Virus record (IMG/VR): IMGVR_UViG_3300042731_002479
Coordinates: 1-40,549 of that record
Reading direction: 5' to 3' (one strand)
DNA: 40,549 bases
Source of the DNA: a virus
Part shown: positions 7,178 to 16,351 of the stretch, in pieces
How the letters are laid out: the number at the start of each line of letters is the position of its first letter
Numbering within the stretch: the first letter of the stretch is position 1
Notes under the pieces: generated by a model
What the model saw: only the letters and a program-made list of their open reading frames with translations
The model's database searches: none
Told to the model about the DNA's origin: nothing
Made by a program: the position numbers and the translations under genes

Positions 7178-9184
7178 CTATGGTCTGCGCTTGAACACTA
7201 TCGACTCGTGGATCGCGGGATGAGCAACGCTGCCTTCGGATGCAACCCACCCGTGTGCGCGCCCGTATCCGTCCATCATGCTTGACTTGGTGCCGGCGCC
7301 GTCCGAGTTCGCGTGAGATGTGCCATCGAGGATGTACAGTACCTCGCCAAGCGGCAGAGTGTTGTAGTGCCCGCAGGTCGCCTCATGCATCACCTGACCA
7401 GTCCATCCACCTCCCGTGTTCCAACGCAAGTTAGCGGCGTCCTCATGCACAGTGCACCGCAAGCTCGAGCGCCCGTAGTCCATCTGCAGGCTGGTCGCGT
7501 TGTCCACACCGGGATCGCCATCGTTGAGCACGGAGCAGTACACGTTGTCAGCCAGGGCGCCCAGGTCGCCGACAGCATACGGAGTCCACAGGCGGACGGT
7601 GTAGGCAAACTCGGTTGTCTGCAATGGCCAGTATGTGATCTTGACCAGGGTGCTAACCGTGGAGCAGTCTGCGTCGGTGTTGCACAGCGGGTAGCCGACA
7701 AGCGGGAGTTCCCAGTTAACGCCAGTGTCAACCGCTACACCAACGTCGAACACCACGGTCGACTCGGAGTGGTAGGAGACGATCACCGGATACCAAGATC
7801 CCTTGCCGGTAAGATCGATCTCGCCCTCGTAGAGCGTCCAGTCCGTCGGCACGTCAATCGAGTTGGCGGTCGTCAGGTAGATGTCAGCCTCACCGACCGA
7901 GCAAGCCGCGTCGGTGAAGGTACGGGCGCCAATGTACACGTTGCTGGTCCCCGACAGCTTCTTGGCCCAGGTCTCAAGGTGCACAAAAGCGCCGGCGTTG
8001 TCCGTCCTGCACGCTGAGTCCTGCTCAAGCTCGATTGCGCTATCGCTTCCGGTCAGCGCCATTTCTACCGAGTTGAACCCGTGAGCCATGGTTGATGTAT
8101 TGCAGCTAAGGTCTGCGGTGCCGGTGCCGGCCGTCTCGGTGACGGTGTAGTAATCCGGCTCTGTGCTTCCGTTGGCCGTGCAGGATTCGTAGGATCCGTT
8201 GCGCCACCAGCTTGTGCGCGCCTGTTCTGTCCCCAGACCGATCACGCCCGACTCTGGCGAAATGGTGCGCACGGTCTCGTAGGGCAGATCGACGATGAAC
8301 GGCTCTGTGCCGCTGTCCTCCGGGGATATCTGCATCGCCGGCAAAGTCCCGGATGTCGGAGTCGGGTCTAGCGTTGCCCCAGATGACGACATGACGCCCC
8401 ACCACTGACGGCGCCGCTTGATCACGTCCGCATCCGACAATCGGCGATCGGACCAGTAGCTTGCGTGCGAGATGTCGCCCGTCACCGGGTTTGCCGCGTC
8501 ACCGCCGGCGCCGATGGACAGGCCATCCGCGCCCGAGTAGATCGACGGCATGGTCGAGTTGGTCAAGCAGGTATGCTCATCCACGCAGAGCCGCCCAACA
8601 GAGGTCCCATCGCCGGACGCGGTGTACTGGAACGTGATGTGAGCAGGGCGATTGATCGCCAGCATGCTCGGATTGCTCATGGTCGCTCCGGTGGAACCGT
8701 TGTTGCTGATGTAGCAGGCCACGCTGGTCCCGCTGGAGTAGACAACCCACCCGCGCTTGCTGCCTGTGGTCGAAAAATTGCCGATCCAATATTGAAGGCC
8801 CGTCACGCTGCGCGGGGTGATGACGATCGACGCGGTGAAATCGCCGGTTGGCGGCCCAACCGAGCTAGTCAGGTACTCGGACCCGGCGAACCGCCAAGCA
8901 TATCCCTCAGTGCCATCCGGGTATGTACCATCGTGGCGAAGGACCGGTGTGCCGTTGACGGTGAAGGTCTGCGCTCCGACCTCTGCCGCGTAGGTTCCGG
9001 CGACTACCCGGTCGAAGTACACCTCGGTCGTAGCGCCCGCCGGGTCGACCGCCCCGTTGCGATTGAAGTTGTAGCGGTCGATCTCGTTCGACGAGTTGAA
9101 CAAGCTGCCGCGATGACCTCCAGCTAATGCAACACCGGCGATCAGTACGATGAACAGAATCAATGCCAGGCGGCGCATGCTCAT
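7178..9184 (-). CDS. Secreted LamG/concanavalin-like protein (668 aa)
   Basis: The protein opens with a Sec-type signal peptide (MSMRRLALILFIVLIAGVAL, then AGG), predicted to be cut after ALA. Around residues 85-270 there is a jelly-roll lectin-like stretch (IVITPRSVTGLQYWIGNFST; ISHASYWSDRRLSDADV) typical of LamG or concanavalin-like domains. The C-terminal half looks like a second beta-sandwich module. It contains many cysteines (about 14), unusual for a cytoplasmic phage protein and consistent with disulfides formed after export. The ATG overlaps the stop of the upstream gene (TAATG); a second ATG at 9178 has a better-spaced GAGG. LamG modules bind glycans or proteins, so it may be a surface-binding or envelope-modifying protein. 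It could also be a head fibre, but the signal peptide argues against simple cytoplasmic assembly. Confidence 0.75.
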   Translation of the reverse strand: MSMRRLALILFIVLIAGVALAGGHRGSLFNSSNEIDRYNFNRNGAVDPAGATTEVYFDRVVAGTYAAEVGAQTFTVNGTPVLRHDGTYPDGTEGYAWRFAGSEYLTSSVGPPTGDFTASIVITPRSVTGLQYWIGNFSTTGSKRGWVVYSSGTSVACYISNNGSTGATMSNPSMLAINRPAHITFQYTASGDGTSVGRLCVDEHTCLTNSTMPSIYSGADGLSIGAGGDAANPVTGDISHASYWSDRRLSDADVIKRRRQWWGVMSSSGATLDPTPTSGTLPAMQISPEDSGTEPFIVDLPYETVRTISPESGVIGLGTEQARTSWWRNGSYESCTANGSTEPDYYTVTETAGTGTADLSCNTSTMAHGFNSVEMALTGSDSAIELEQDSACRTDNAGAFVHLETWAKKLSGTSNVYIGARTFTDAACSVGEADIYLTTANSIDVPTDWTLYEGEIDLTGKGSWYPVIVSYHSESTVVFDVGVAVDTGVNWELPLVGYPLCNTDADCSTVSTLVKITYWPLQTTEFAYTVRLWTPYAVGDLGALADNVYCSVLNDGDPGVDNATSLQMDYGRSSLRCTVHEDAANLRWNTGGGWTGQVMHEATCGHYNTLPLGEVLYILDGTSHANSDGAGTKSSMMDGYGRAHGWVASEGSVAHPAIHESIVFKRRP

Positions 9185-9618
9185 TACCTCAACATCGGGT
9201 TGATCCAATGGAAGACGATGTGTCCGGTGGGGGACGCCGCGATGTGCGAGCAAACAGGCCCGGTCAGACGGATCGGACCGATGCATCCACCTGACGGAAC
9301 GCGAATCGAGTAGCCGCCAGCCGAGGTTGTTGCTGCCACAGGGGCAGACCCGCAGCGCAAGTATGCGTCGTTGCCGTAGGAGCACACCAGGTACGGATCT
9401 CCAGCGCGCGGTAGGGTGAAATCTGCTTCTGTGTCACTCAGCGCCACGGACCCGGCCACGTAGTCGTCATCGATCTTGGCGCCGCCCATGGCCTGATCTG
9501 AACTGACATCCCATGGACCGATCGCCCATGCTGTCGCGACGATGCCAAGAACGGCGACCGCAAGGATGTAGGCAATCACACCCAGGCGAAGCCGTCCGCG
9601 TTCATCACGGATGTTCAT
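9184..9618 (-). CDS. Membrane-anchored or exported small beta protein (144 aa)
   Basis: Residues 1-14 are charged (MNIRDERGRLRLG), followed by a membrane/signal segment at about 15-33 (VIAYILAVAVLGIVATAWAI) and a Gly/Ser-rich beta domain with four cysteines, an even number consistent with disulfides. I chose the ATG at 9618 because GAGG lies six bases upstream; a GTG at 9630 overlapping the previous stop is the alternative. It is coupled by TAATG to the secreted LamG-like gene and may be its partner. I do not recognise a family. Confidence 0.75.
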   Translation of the reverse strand: MNIRDERGRLRLGVIAYILAVAVLGIVATAWAIGPWDVSSDQAMGGAKIDDDYVAGSVALSDTEADFTLPRAGDPYLVCSYGNDAYLRCGSAPVAATTSAGGYSIRVPSGGCIGPIRLTGPVCSHIAASPTGHIVFHWINPMLR

Positions 9619-9626
9619 TGCCCACC

Positions 9627-10289
9627 TCACTTGCTGGCGACGGTCGGGTTGCTCCGACGCTCTGCCATAAGCGCCTTGTACTTCTTCATCCCGGCGCGCT
9701 TTCTCTCGGGCGAAAGTCCGTTGATGTAGTCGAAGAGCTGCTGCTTGGCTTTCTTCTCGGAGATGCGCGGCTGGAGGTTCAGGCCGTGCGCGAAGGCTGC
9801 GTCCTTCACCTCTTCTGGCGACATGCGGGCGATCTCTGGCAACACGTCATTCTCGCCCGGCTCGACCTTCGCCACCTCGCCGGCCTGTGTGTTGACCAGC
9901 TTGCGGCGCACCTTCTCGATTCCGGCCGGCCCCTGGACCCAGAACAACGGTGTGTCACCGCCGAGCACATCGACAACCTGGTCGAACGACAGCAAGCCAG
10001 AATCGATGATCTGCTGAGGATCGTAGCGCAACATCCCGCCGTCCTTCAGCAGATCGAGTGCCGCCGTCGCCTCGTCTACCCACTCCTCACCGTAGATCGA
10101 CATGCCCTTCTTGCCGTGGTAGGTGATCTCGGGGAAGTTGATCCGGCCCGGGATACCCTCCCAGCAGTCGAGCGACTTTCGAGCCAGCGACCCAGGAGCG
10201 TTCACTGTGCTCTCACACCAAAACCGCGCGCGCGGCTTCTGGACCGGCTGCGGCGTTTCGTTCTTCTTGTCATCGTGGTTCTTGCTCAT
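9627..10289 (-). CDS. Hypothetical virion-cluster protein with LEM/HeH-like C-terminus (220 aa)
   Basis: I start it at the ATG at 10289 (MSKNHDDKKNETP) behind AGAGGATGAC. The Lys-rich, disordered N-terminus is followed by a middle part with a segment DCWEGIPGRINFPEITY and a helical, very charged C-terminus. Residues about 145-185 (LPEIARMSPEEVKDAAFAHG) could be a small helix-extension-helix fold of the kind often attached to capsid-region proteins. It sits just downstream of the capsid genes, after a GC-rich inverted repeat. It may be a head completion or decoration protein; no function is visible. Confidence 0.6.
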   Translation of the reverse strand: MSKNHDDKKNETPQPVQKPRARFWCESTVNAPGSLARKSLDCWEGIPGRINFPEITYHGKKGMSIYGEEWVDEATAALDLLKDGGMLRYDPQQIIDSGLLSFDQVVDVLGGDTPLFWVQGPAGIEKVRRKLVNTQAGEVAKVEPGENDVLPEIARMSPEEVKDAAFAHGLNLQPRISEKKAKQQLFDYINGLSPERKRAGMKKYKALMAERRSNPTVASK

Positions 10290-10309
10290 GTCATCCTCTT
10301 TTCGTATGT

Positions 10310-10365
10310 GGGGCGCCCAGGCTTTTCTTCGCGGCCCCCGTCGTCTAGATCCACCCGGGCGCCCC
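10310..10365 (-). terminator. GC-rich inverted repeat after the capsid genes, possible attenuator
   Basis: GGGGCGCCC at 10310-10318 and GGGCGCCCC at 10357-10365 form nine-base arms with a 38-base loop. The element sits in the gap between the capsid-accessory gene and the next gene. There is no T-run directly after it, so it may slow transcription or protect capsid mRNA 3' ends rather than stop transcription fully. Confidence 0.45.
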
Positions 10366-10383
10366 ATGGTTCCAGCCCTCCGC

Positions 10384-10989
10384 TTACGCGATGGACTTGC
10401 GGTAGTAGCCGAGCTGCACGCCGGTGATCACGTAGACGGTCGCGGTCACGAGGGCCACGGTCGTCTTGACGTTGAGGAAACTGTCCGGCGGGTTGAGGTC
10501 CAGCGCCGCAGCCGAGGCCGCCGCGATCTGCTCCCAATTGCTGCCGAGGGACAGGTGCGCGGTTGCCAGGGTGATCGCGGTGCCAACGGTGTCCATCGCG
10601 GTCGAGGCCACGGCGATGGTGTCCGACGCGATCTCGACGTGGTCATACAGGGTGGTGTGGGTGATGGTTCCGGCCGCGTCGGAAGAGTAGGCCAGCCACC
10701 GCAGATCGATCGCCTTGTCGCCGTCGATGTCCAGCGGGACTGGGATGTAGGTGCCGATCGCCTTGGTGGTCGCCAGCTTCACGCCACCCCACTCGGCCGA
10801 GTTGATCTCGGTCGCGGTTCCGCCGGTGCTCATGGTCGCCAGGTCGGCCGGGCCGGTGGCGTTCTGCATGTAGTGCATGAGTGGGAGGGTCTTGACGTTG
10901 TAGTCGTGGACGAAGTTGCGAACGACCGGGCCGCCCAGAGTGATGAAAGCGGCGTGGTTGCCTGCGAACTGCTGCTTGGTGATTGCCAT
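10384..10989 (-). CDS. Capsid-associated protein, possible head decoration protein (201 aa)
   Basis: A 201-aa, Ala/Thr-rich, strand-dominated protein that starts MAITKQQFAGNH after GGAGAAGAACC. It follows the major capsid gene by 29 bases. Cement or decoration proteins are often encoded next to the capsid gene, though usually upstream of it, so a decoration or head-fibre role is an inference. No membrane segment, cysteine motif or enzyme motif is seen. Confidence 0.65.
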   Translation of the reverse strand: MAITKQQFAGNHAAFITLGGPVVRNFVHDYNVKTLPLMHYMQNATGPADLATMSTGGTATEINSAEWGGVKLATTKAIGTYIPVPLDIDGDKAIDLRWLAYSSDAAGTITHTTLYDHVEIASDTIAVASTAMDTVGTAITLATAHLSLGSNWEQIAAASAAALDLNPPDSFLNVKTTVALVTATVYVITGVQLGYYRKSIA

Positions 10990-11018
10990 TGGTTCTTCTC
11001 CTCTCTCAGCCGTCAGCC

Positions 11019-12188
11019 TTAGCTGATCGGCATCCCGTAGAAGCAGTGATGGGCCAGCGGCTCCTTGAACTCACCGACCATCTCCATTACCAGCTCACCC
11101 TTCTCACGGTCGCCGTCGCGGCCGTCAGGGTAGAAGGCCAGCTCATCATCAGGTGTCAGCGGGCCGAGTCCACAGAACGGAGCGGTCACTAGCAGGCCCT
11201 GGCTGGTCAGCTTGGAGCACGCGAGCACGTTGATCGCCTTGCCGCCGATCTGGATGTAGTTGACGACGGTGCCGAACGCGCCGGTCAACACATCGTTCTG
11301 CCGGTAATACGGCAGCGCCCACCGGTCCACGCGGCCCTTCTGGAAGCGGCCCAAGAACAGGTAGCCGGGGCCGTCCATCTCGCCAAGGTCTTCGGTGTAG
11401 TCTGCGCATGCCAGGACGGCTGCCTCAAGCGAGTCCATGGTCAGATCGACGCTCGACATGTTGGTCGCGGACGAAGCCGACACGCGCTCCCAGAAGCCAT
11501 CGAAGTTGCCGCCCGTGGTGGTGCTGACCGGGGTGACGGCCTTGGCAAAGATCGACTCGTGTTCGAGCTGGTGCATCATCTCCAGCGCCTTGTCCATCTT
11601 GCTGTCCTCGTACCAGTTGCCGGACCGCAAACCGTGCTTCTCGATGTTCTTCATGGTGCGGCTGATGCCAACCGCCTCCTTGAAGATTCGAGAGTAGGCG
11701 GTGACCATGTTCGGCTCGACGACGGTCGAGGGTACCAGGCTCGCGCTGCCCTGCTCGTACTCGGCGTTGCAGATCAGGCAAGTGGACCCGTCCACGTGCG
11801 CGGCGGCGGCCGGCGTGCGGTAGGACCGCGAGCAAGTGAAGGTCAGCAGATCTCCGGTCGGGTTGGCGGTCAGCTTCAGCGTCTCCTGATCGACGACCAC
11901 CAAGTCGTTGACCTTGGCGAGCGGCTTGTCGAAAGTCACGCTCGTTGCCACCGAGGTCAGCGCTCCGTTGAGCTTCACGCGGGCAGGCGTGTAGGCCCGC
12001 TCACTGTACTCGTACTTGTAGCTCATGGCGCAGCCGTTGTCGGTGTCGAGGTTCTGCATGCTCGGGCTGATGATCGACTTGAAGGTCGTAGCCCCGGGCA
12101 CCAAGTCGGCCATGGTTCGAGCGAGCCGTTCCGGGATGCGAGCGGCGTCGCTGGTGTTCAGCAGTCCATTCGGGTAAGTCTGTGCCAT
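11019..12188 (-). CDS. Major capsid protein, DUF5309-like (389 aa)
   Basis: The 389-aa product follows the scaffold gene, as a major capsid gene should. A strong site (GGAGGTGCCGCA) precedes the ATG, as expected for the most abundant virion protein. The segment around residues 165-200 (FKEAVGISRTMKNIEKHG) and the C-terminal part (MEMVGEFKEPLAHH) match what I know of the DUF5309/SU10-type capsid family, which has the HK97 fold. The spine helix would lie around residues 185-215. The N-terminus is short, in keeping with a separate scaffold protein. Confidence 0.85.
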   Translation of the reverse strand: MAQTYPNGLLNTSDAARIPERLARTMADLVPGATTFKSIISPSMQNLDTDNGCAMSYKYEYSERAYTPARVKLNGALTSVATSVTFDKPLAKVNDLVVVDQETLKLTANPTGDLLTFTCSRSYRTPAAAAHVDGSTCLICNAEYEQGSASLVPSTVVEPNMVTAYSRIFKEAVGISRTMKNIEKHGLRSGNWYEDSKMDKALEMMHQLEHESIFAKAVTPVSTTTGGNFDGFWERVSASSATNMSSVDLTMDSLEAAVLACADYTEDLGEMDGPGYLFLGRFQKGRVDRWALPYYRQNDVLTGAFGTVVNYIQIGGKAINVLACSKLTSQGLLVTAPFCGLGPLTPDDELAFYPDGRDGDREKGELVMEMVGEFKEPLAHHCFYGMPIS

Positions 12189-12208
12189 TGCGGCACCTCC
12201 GTTTCAGA

Positions 12209-13027
12209 TCAGTTGTTGGCGTTGCTCCGCTGACCGCCTCGTGCGGCCTGCTCTTCCTTCAGTCGTTGCGCGGCTTCCCTGTCGGGCGGATTGTTGTTCA
12301 TGAGTTGTTCTCGCTGCCGAAGAAGATTCCACCGCCGCCGAGTGTACTTCTTGCCCTGGGCGCCTGACTTCTTCAGGTCGTCAAGGGCCTTCTCGACTTC
12401 TACCAGGGTCATACCCTGCTCTCCGCGTGCTGACGCGCCGGCCCCGCCCTGTGCCGCCGCTTTCGGCTCAGGCTCCACAACGCTGGTGTCTCCCCCGTTT
12501 CCGGTCGTGCCGAACTGGTCGGGGTAGGCGACGGCCATCTTCGCGATGATGTCTTCCGGAGCTGCGTTCGGATCCTTGGCCTGTTCCTGCTCGATGTACC
12601 ACTGCGCGAAGTCCGGGTTCTTGGCGCCATGGGTCAGCGCCAGCGTCCGGTGCCTTAGCGCGCGGTTCTCTGCCGCGAGCTTGGCGCGCTCTTCCGCCTG
12701 CTTCTTGAGGTCCGCTTGCAGGTTCTCGATCTCGGTGCGGCCCTTGCGCTCCTGCTCCTCACGGTAGGCGCGCAACTCTTCGAGTTCCTTGGTCGTCCCG
12801 CCGAGCTGTTCGGCCTGTGACTTGAAGCGCCGGCGTTCGTCCAGGATTGCCGCCATCCGGTCGAGGCTGATCGGCTTGCCATCCCACCAAGGATGCTTCG
12901 CCTTGGCGGCTGCGATCTCCTGTGCTGACATCTGGCCCGGATCTAACCCGAGCACCTGCGTCTGCTGCGTGGACCCTCCACCGCTTTGGTCATCGCCACT
13001 GGTCGGGGTCGTGATCTCGTCTGCCAT
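12209..13027 (-). CDS. Capsid scaffold protein (272 aa)
   Basis: The start at 13027 (MADEITTPTSG) has AAAGGGATG upstream. The protein has an acidic Gly/Ser/Gln-rich N-terminus, a long coiled-coil centre (residues about 65-135, Glu/Arg/Lys/Ala heptads), a linker rich in Gly and Ala, and a basic C-terminal part (residues about 240-272) that would contact the capsid subunit. This layout and the position immediately before the major capsid gene are those of internal scaffolds that direct procapsid assembly and then leave. No protease domain is visible. Confidence 0.8.
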   Translation of the reverse strand: MADEITTPTSGDDQSGGGSTQQTQVLGLDPGQMSAQEIAAAKAKHPWWDGKPISLDRMAAILDERRRFKSQAEQLGGTTKELEELRAYREEQERKGRTEIENLQADLKKQAEERAKLAAENRALRHRTLALTHGAKNPDFAQWYIEQEQAKDPNAAPEDIIAKMAVAYPDQFGTTGNGGDTSVVEPEPKAAAQGGAGASARGEQGMTLVEVEKALDDLKKSGAQGKKYTRRRWNLLRQREQLMNNNPPDREAAQRLKEEQAARGGQRSNANN

Positions 13028-13047
13028 GGTACATCCCTTTCCGCCGG

Positions 13048-13587
13048 TCATGCCGGCCTGGTTTTCCTGATCGACTTCCGAAGCTCGCGGCGAAGGAAAT
13101 CCCCTAGCTCACGAAGCTCTTTTCCGTTGACTCCGACGAACGGCCTGAGCTTGTTGTTGGCCCAGGCAAGAAGCGCGTTGCTCACCTCACGACCTTCGCC
13201 CCTGTCGGAGTATGTGAGCGGCTGCGTCTCTCGCTTGGCCTTGTTGCGCGTCTTGTTCTTGCGGAAGCCCTGCGCCATCCGCGTTCCCTCGAAAGTCACG
13301 GTCATCACCCGGCCGATCACGTTGACGACCATCGAGGACAGCATCTGCCCGGTCATTCGCAACCAGTAGTTTCTACCCATGCGGCCGGCTTGCTGCTTGT
13401 TCTCTGCGTAGGCAGGCGAGTATGGCCTGAAGCTGCCACCGTCAACGCTCTCGCCTCGCCTGGTGCGCTTGCGGACCTGAAGCATGTACTTGTATCCGGT
13501 CTTGCGCAGCGACTCGCGGATACCCTCTGGTGTCAGCAAGCGCATGTCCAGGGCGCCGGTATCTACGCTGACTCTCATCTTCGCCAT
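13048..13587 (-). CDS. Virion morphogenesis / tail-completion-like protein (179 aa)
   Basis: The ATG at 13587 overlaps the stop of the MuF-like gene (TGATG). The middle of the protein reads GGSFRPYSPAYAENK and LRMTGQMLSSM, the pattern of the Mu gpG / phage virion morphogenesis family, whose members finish tails or join heads and tails. Its C-terminal 50 residues are strongly basic and helical. The position among head genes, before the scaffold, is unusual for a tail-completion protein but common in phages with MuF proteins. Confidence 0.65.
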   Translation of the reverse strand: MAKMRVSVDTGALDMRLLTPEGIRESLRKTGYKYMLQVRKRTRRGESVDGGSFRPYSPAYAENKQQAGRMGRNYWLRMTGQMLSSMVVNVIGRVMTVTFEGTRMAQGFRKNKTRNKAKRETQPLTYSDRGEGREVSNALLAWANNKLRPFVGVNGKELRELGDFLRRELRKSIRKTRPA

Positions 13588-14381
13588 CACCGCGCCCCGA
13601 TCTCGTAGAGCCTGATATCCTTGGCGTCCACCAATGGCACAAGCTCATGCCGGCAGCGGTAGCCGCCAAGCCAGATGGACACAGGGATCAGCTTTGGCGA
13701 CCGCCCGAACTCGCCGGCCATCGATTCGAGCATGTCACGTGTGAAGCGGCGTCCCACACAGTGCGCGCAGAAATCACGATTGGCCGTGTCCTGCGGGCCG
13801 TCATAGAGGAACCATTCAACGCCCGCCTCGGCCGCGTGAGTTGCCCTGACCTGCCTGGTGAAGTTGTGCAAGGTGCTCGAAACCAGCGAGTGCATCTGGT
13901 CCTGGCGGAAGCCTAGCTTGGTCTGCAAGGCCCGCGTGATCTGCTTGAAGTCAACCTGTCCCATGATTGAGTCGTGGACCAGATCGTCAAGCTCCTGGGC
14001 CACCTGCTGCGCAACGTTGAAAGTAGCGGTGGAGCTGCGCCGGAACAGCGAGCGGATCAGCTCGTTGCTGGTGTCGCTGAATTCGCTGCCGATGCCCAAC
14101 TCTCCGCCCTCTTTCTTGATGGCGGTGATCATCTCCTTGAGCGATTCAAGCTCGGCGTCAATCACGTCGTTGAAGCCCAAGCTTCCAAGCTCTGCGCGCA
14201 GCTTGTCGATCAGCCGGTCGGCTCGGTTGATGTTGAAAACATCTGTCTTGAGCAGGGCTCCGTCTCCTTCTAGTTCATCGAGCAGATCCAAGACGTACTG
14301 CTGGAGCTTCCGGAATGTCCGGTCAATGGCCTGCGCTGGCCCGCGCTCCAGGATCGCGTATACGCCTTGATCAATCGCCAT
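13587..14381 (-). CDS. MuF-like minor head protein (264 aa)
   Basis: Residues 1-170 are helical. The C-terminal region carries the MuF signature: FLYDGPQDTANRDFCAHCVG, then RRFTRDMLE and a final GGYRCRHELVPL, so the conserved Cys pair and the C-terminal CRH are present. MuF proteins are minor head proteins made from the gene after the portal and sometimes carry C-terminal toxins; here there is no extra domain after the signature. The start overlaps the portal stop (TGATG). Confidence 0.85.
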   Translation of the reverse strand: MAIDQGVYAILERGPAQAIDRTFRKLQQYVLDLLDELEGDGALLKTDVFNINRADRLIDKLRAELGSLGFNDVIDAELESLKEMITAIKKEGGELGIGSEFSDTSNELIRSLFRRSSTATFNVAQQVAQELDDLVHDSIMGQVDFKQITRALQTKLGFRQDQMHSLVSSTLHNFTRQVRATHAAEAGVEWFLYDGPQDTANRDFCAHCVGRRFTRDMLESMAGEFGRSPKLIPVSIWLGGYRCRHELVPLVDAKDIRLYEIGAR

Positions 14382-16351
14382 CACTTGCCATTCAAGAACT
14401 TGTCAAGATCCTCTTCGCCCTGCTTCTGCTTGTCCTCGATGGTTGAGCCATTCGGAGGCGGCTGCCCGCTCTTCTCTTTCTGGTCTGCCTCGGCTTCTGC
14501 GTCCGCCTTGGCCTCGGCGACAGGCGCGTCAAGGGCAACCTTCTGCTGCCCGAGAATCTCGGCCATGTCGAGGTTGAATTCCTTGGCGCGCTCGACCGCA
14601 GCCTTTGCCTGCGACTCGCTCTCTCCGAAGATCACCATGCGCGCCTCGTATGCGGTGATCGCGTTCATGTCGATCATCTTGCCAAGCTGGTAGGCGTTGA
14701 GATCCTGGATTCCGGCCGCCCCGCCCTGCGCCTCTTCCTGCTTAGCGGCATCGTCAATCACCTCGGCAGCCGCTTCGTCGGCGTCCTGCTCTGGTGCCAT
14801 GTCGGATGCGAGCACGGTGATCGACTCGTTTACCTCCTTGTTTGACTTGATCTGCTCCAGCGCGGTTGCCTTGTCGATTCCGGTTTCCTCGGCCATCCAA
14901 TCGGCGAGCGTCTCAAGGTGGTTTTGGATCTTGGTCAGGTGTTGCTCTGCCCGCTCCTTGGAGTCGATCGGGTACTCGATGTCTCCCGGCTTCCAGGTTG
15001 GCCAATGCACGTCCAGGTTGAAAGCGCAGTCCTTGCGCATGTGGTGCTTGCGGACAACCATCATGCGGTAGACCAGATCCTCAACGCACGGCTTGTACAC
15101 TGGGCGCATCTTGCGGACATGCCGATCCCGGTTGTGGTTCTTGACCAGCAACGCCCGGCCGGATTCCTCGCTGGGGCTCGACTGGTCGAAGCTGACAGTG
15201 CCCGGGTTGAGATTCGACAGCATCGCTTCGACAGCAAGCATCGCCTTCCAGAAGCTGAGCGGGCCCGAAACGTCGAGGTCAGGCTTGACGAAGTTCAGCT
15301 TTACACCGAAAGGCAGCTCTGCAACGTGCTTTGGGCTGATGATCCGCTTTTCCGGCAGATCCCCGGTATACCCACCCTCTGGTAGCTCCAGCGTCGGGAT
15401 GCCGAAACTCTGCCAGATGATGTTGTGCTGAAGCGCGGTCATCCCGAAGTTGAAGCGCCGGTTCGGCGTCAGCATATCCTCTGGGCCGAACGTGTAGATC
15501 GCCTCATCGTTGTCAGCCTTGAACCACGTGAACGGCAGCATGGGCCGATTGGTGCGCGGGTCCGTGAACGGGTTGGAGTCGTCATCGTTGACGCTCCAGT
15601 CCGTCTTGCCGTCCGTAATGTAGTGCGCGGTGATCGGGAAGATCGGCATGCCTGCCGAGTCAAGGTCGACGGACAGGTCATCGGCTCTGTATCCCCACAC
15701 CTCGTAGCGCGGATCCTCTCTGATGCCAGCGAACCCTGGCCGCTCGAACAGCACGGCGATTGCGCTCTGCGCATCCCACTCCCGCAACGGGTTGGGGATG
15801 ATGTGGACCATGTGCGGCGGGTAGGCGCTGACCTGCACACAGTCGTTGATGCTGTCCCACCAGACCTTGCCGGCGCAGCGCTGGCACAGGTGATTGAGGC
15901 TGTCGATGTTCTGCAGCATCGTGATCAGGTTCGCCTCTTCGAGCATGTCCTGGAACTCGACATGGGCTGCGTCGTCATCGTCCAGCGGCTTGCGGGTCGA
16001 GGTGTCGGTCAAAACGAACTTGGTAGAGTCGGGGAAGCACAACGCCTGCTCACCGATGGTGTAGCCGAGCACCCGGAAAGCAAGCAACTCATGCTTGAGT
16101 TCATCGTAGGTCTGCTCGAAGTGCTTCTTCATCAATTGGTATGAATCCCTCTGCATTGCTCCGACCATGTAATCCACTCGGTCGGTCATCTCCACCCGGT
16201 AGGGCTTCCAGAATCCGTTTGGCTGCCACGATGCGACCTGAGCAAGCAGGCCCTGCAGGTGCTGCGAGCGCTCCGAATCGAGCTGATCCTTGAGATAGGC
16301 GATCGTTGTCTGGGTCAGCCCGGGTATGTCCTGGAGATCGGCTTTCGCCAT
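14381..16351 (-). CDS. Portal protein (656 aa)
   Basis: The protein lies directly downstream of the large terminase gene and upstream of the MuF gene. It has the size and mixed alpha/beta pattern of a portal. The central region holds the stretch KPDLDVSGPLSFWKAMLAVE, where a stem/clip part is expected, and the C-terminal 150 residues are acidic and Ala/Glu/Gln-rich, as in portal crown tails. The start is the second ATG of an ATGATG overlapping the terminase stop, giving better ribosome-binding-site spacing. Twelve such subunits would form the DNA entry ring. Confidence 0.85.
   Translation of the reverse strand: MAKADLQDIPGLTQTTIAYLKDQLDSERSQHLQGLLAQVASWQPNGFWKPYRVEMTDRVDYMVGAMQRDSYQLMKKHFEQTYDELKHELLAFRVLGYTIGEQALCFPDSTKFVLTDTSTRKPLDDDDAAHVEFQDMLEEANLITMLQNIDSLNHLCQRCAGKVWWDSINDCVQVSAYPPHMVHIIPNPLREWDAQSAIAVLFERPGFAGIREDPRYEVWGYRADDLSVDLDSAGMPIFPITAHYITDGKTDWSVNDDDSNPFTDPRTNRPMLPFTWFKADNDEAIYTFGPEDMLTPNRRFNFGMTALQHNIIWQSFGIPTLELPEGGYTGDLPEKRIISPKHVAELPFGVKLNFVKPDLDVSGPLSFWKAMLAVEAMLSNLNPGTVSFDQSSPSEESGRALLVKNHNRDRHVRKMRPVYKPCVEDLVYRMMVVRKHHMRKDCAFNLDVHWPTWKPGDIEYPIDSKERAEQHLTKIQNHLETLADWMAEETGIDKATALEQIKSNKEVNESITVLASDMAPEQDADEAAAEVIDDAAKQEEAQGGAAGIQDLNAYQLGKMIDMNAITAYEARMVIFGESESQAKAAVERAKEFNLDMAEILGQQKVALDAPVAEAKADAEAEADQKEKSGQPPPNGSTIEDKQKQGEEDLDKFLNGK

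Noticed and set aside
13048-13587. Possible tail-completion gene considered misplaced or a capsid protease
   Set aside because: No protease motif is visible, and the SPAYAENK/TGQMLSSM pattern fits the virion morphogenesis family, which can occur beside MuF genes.
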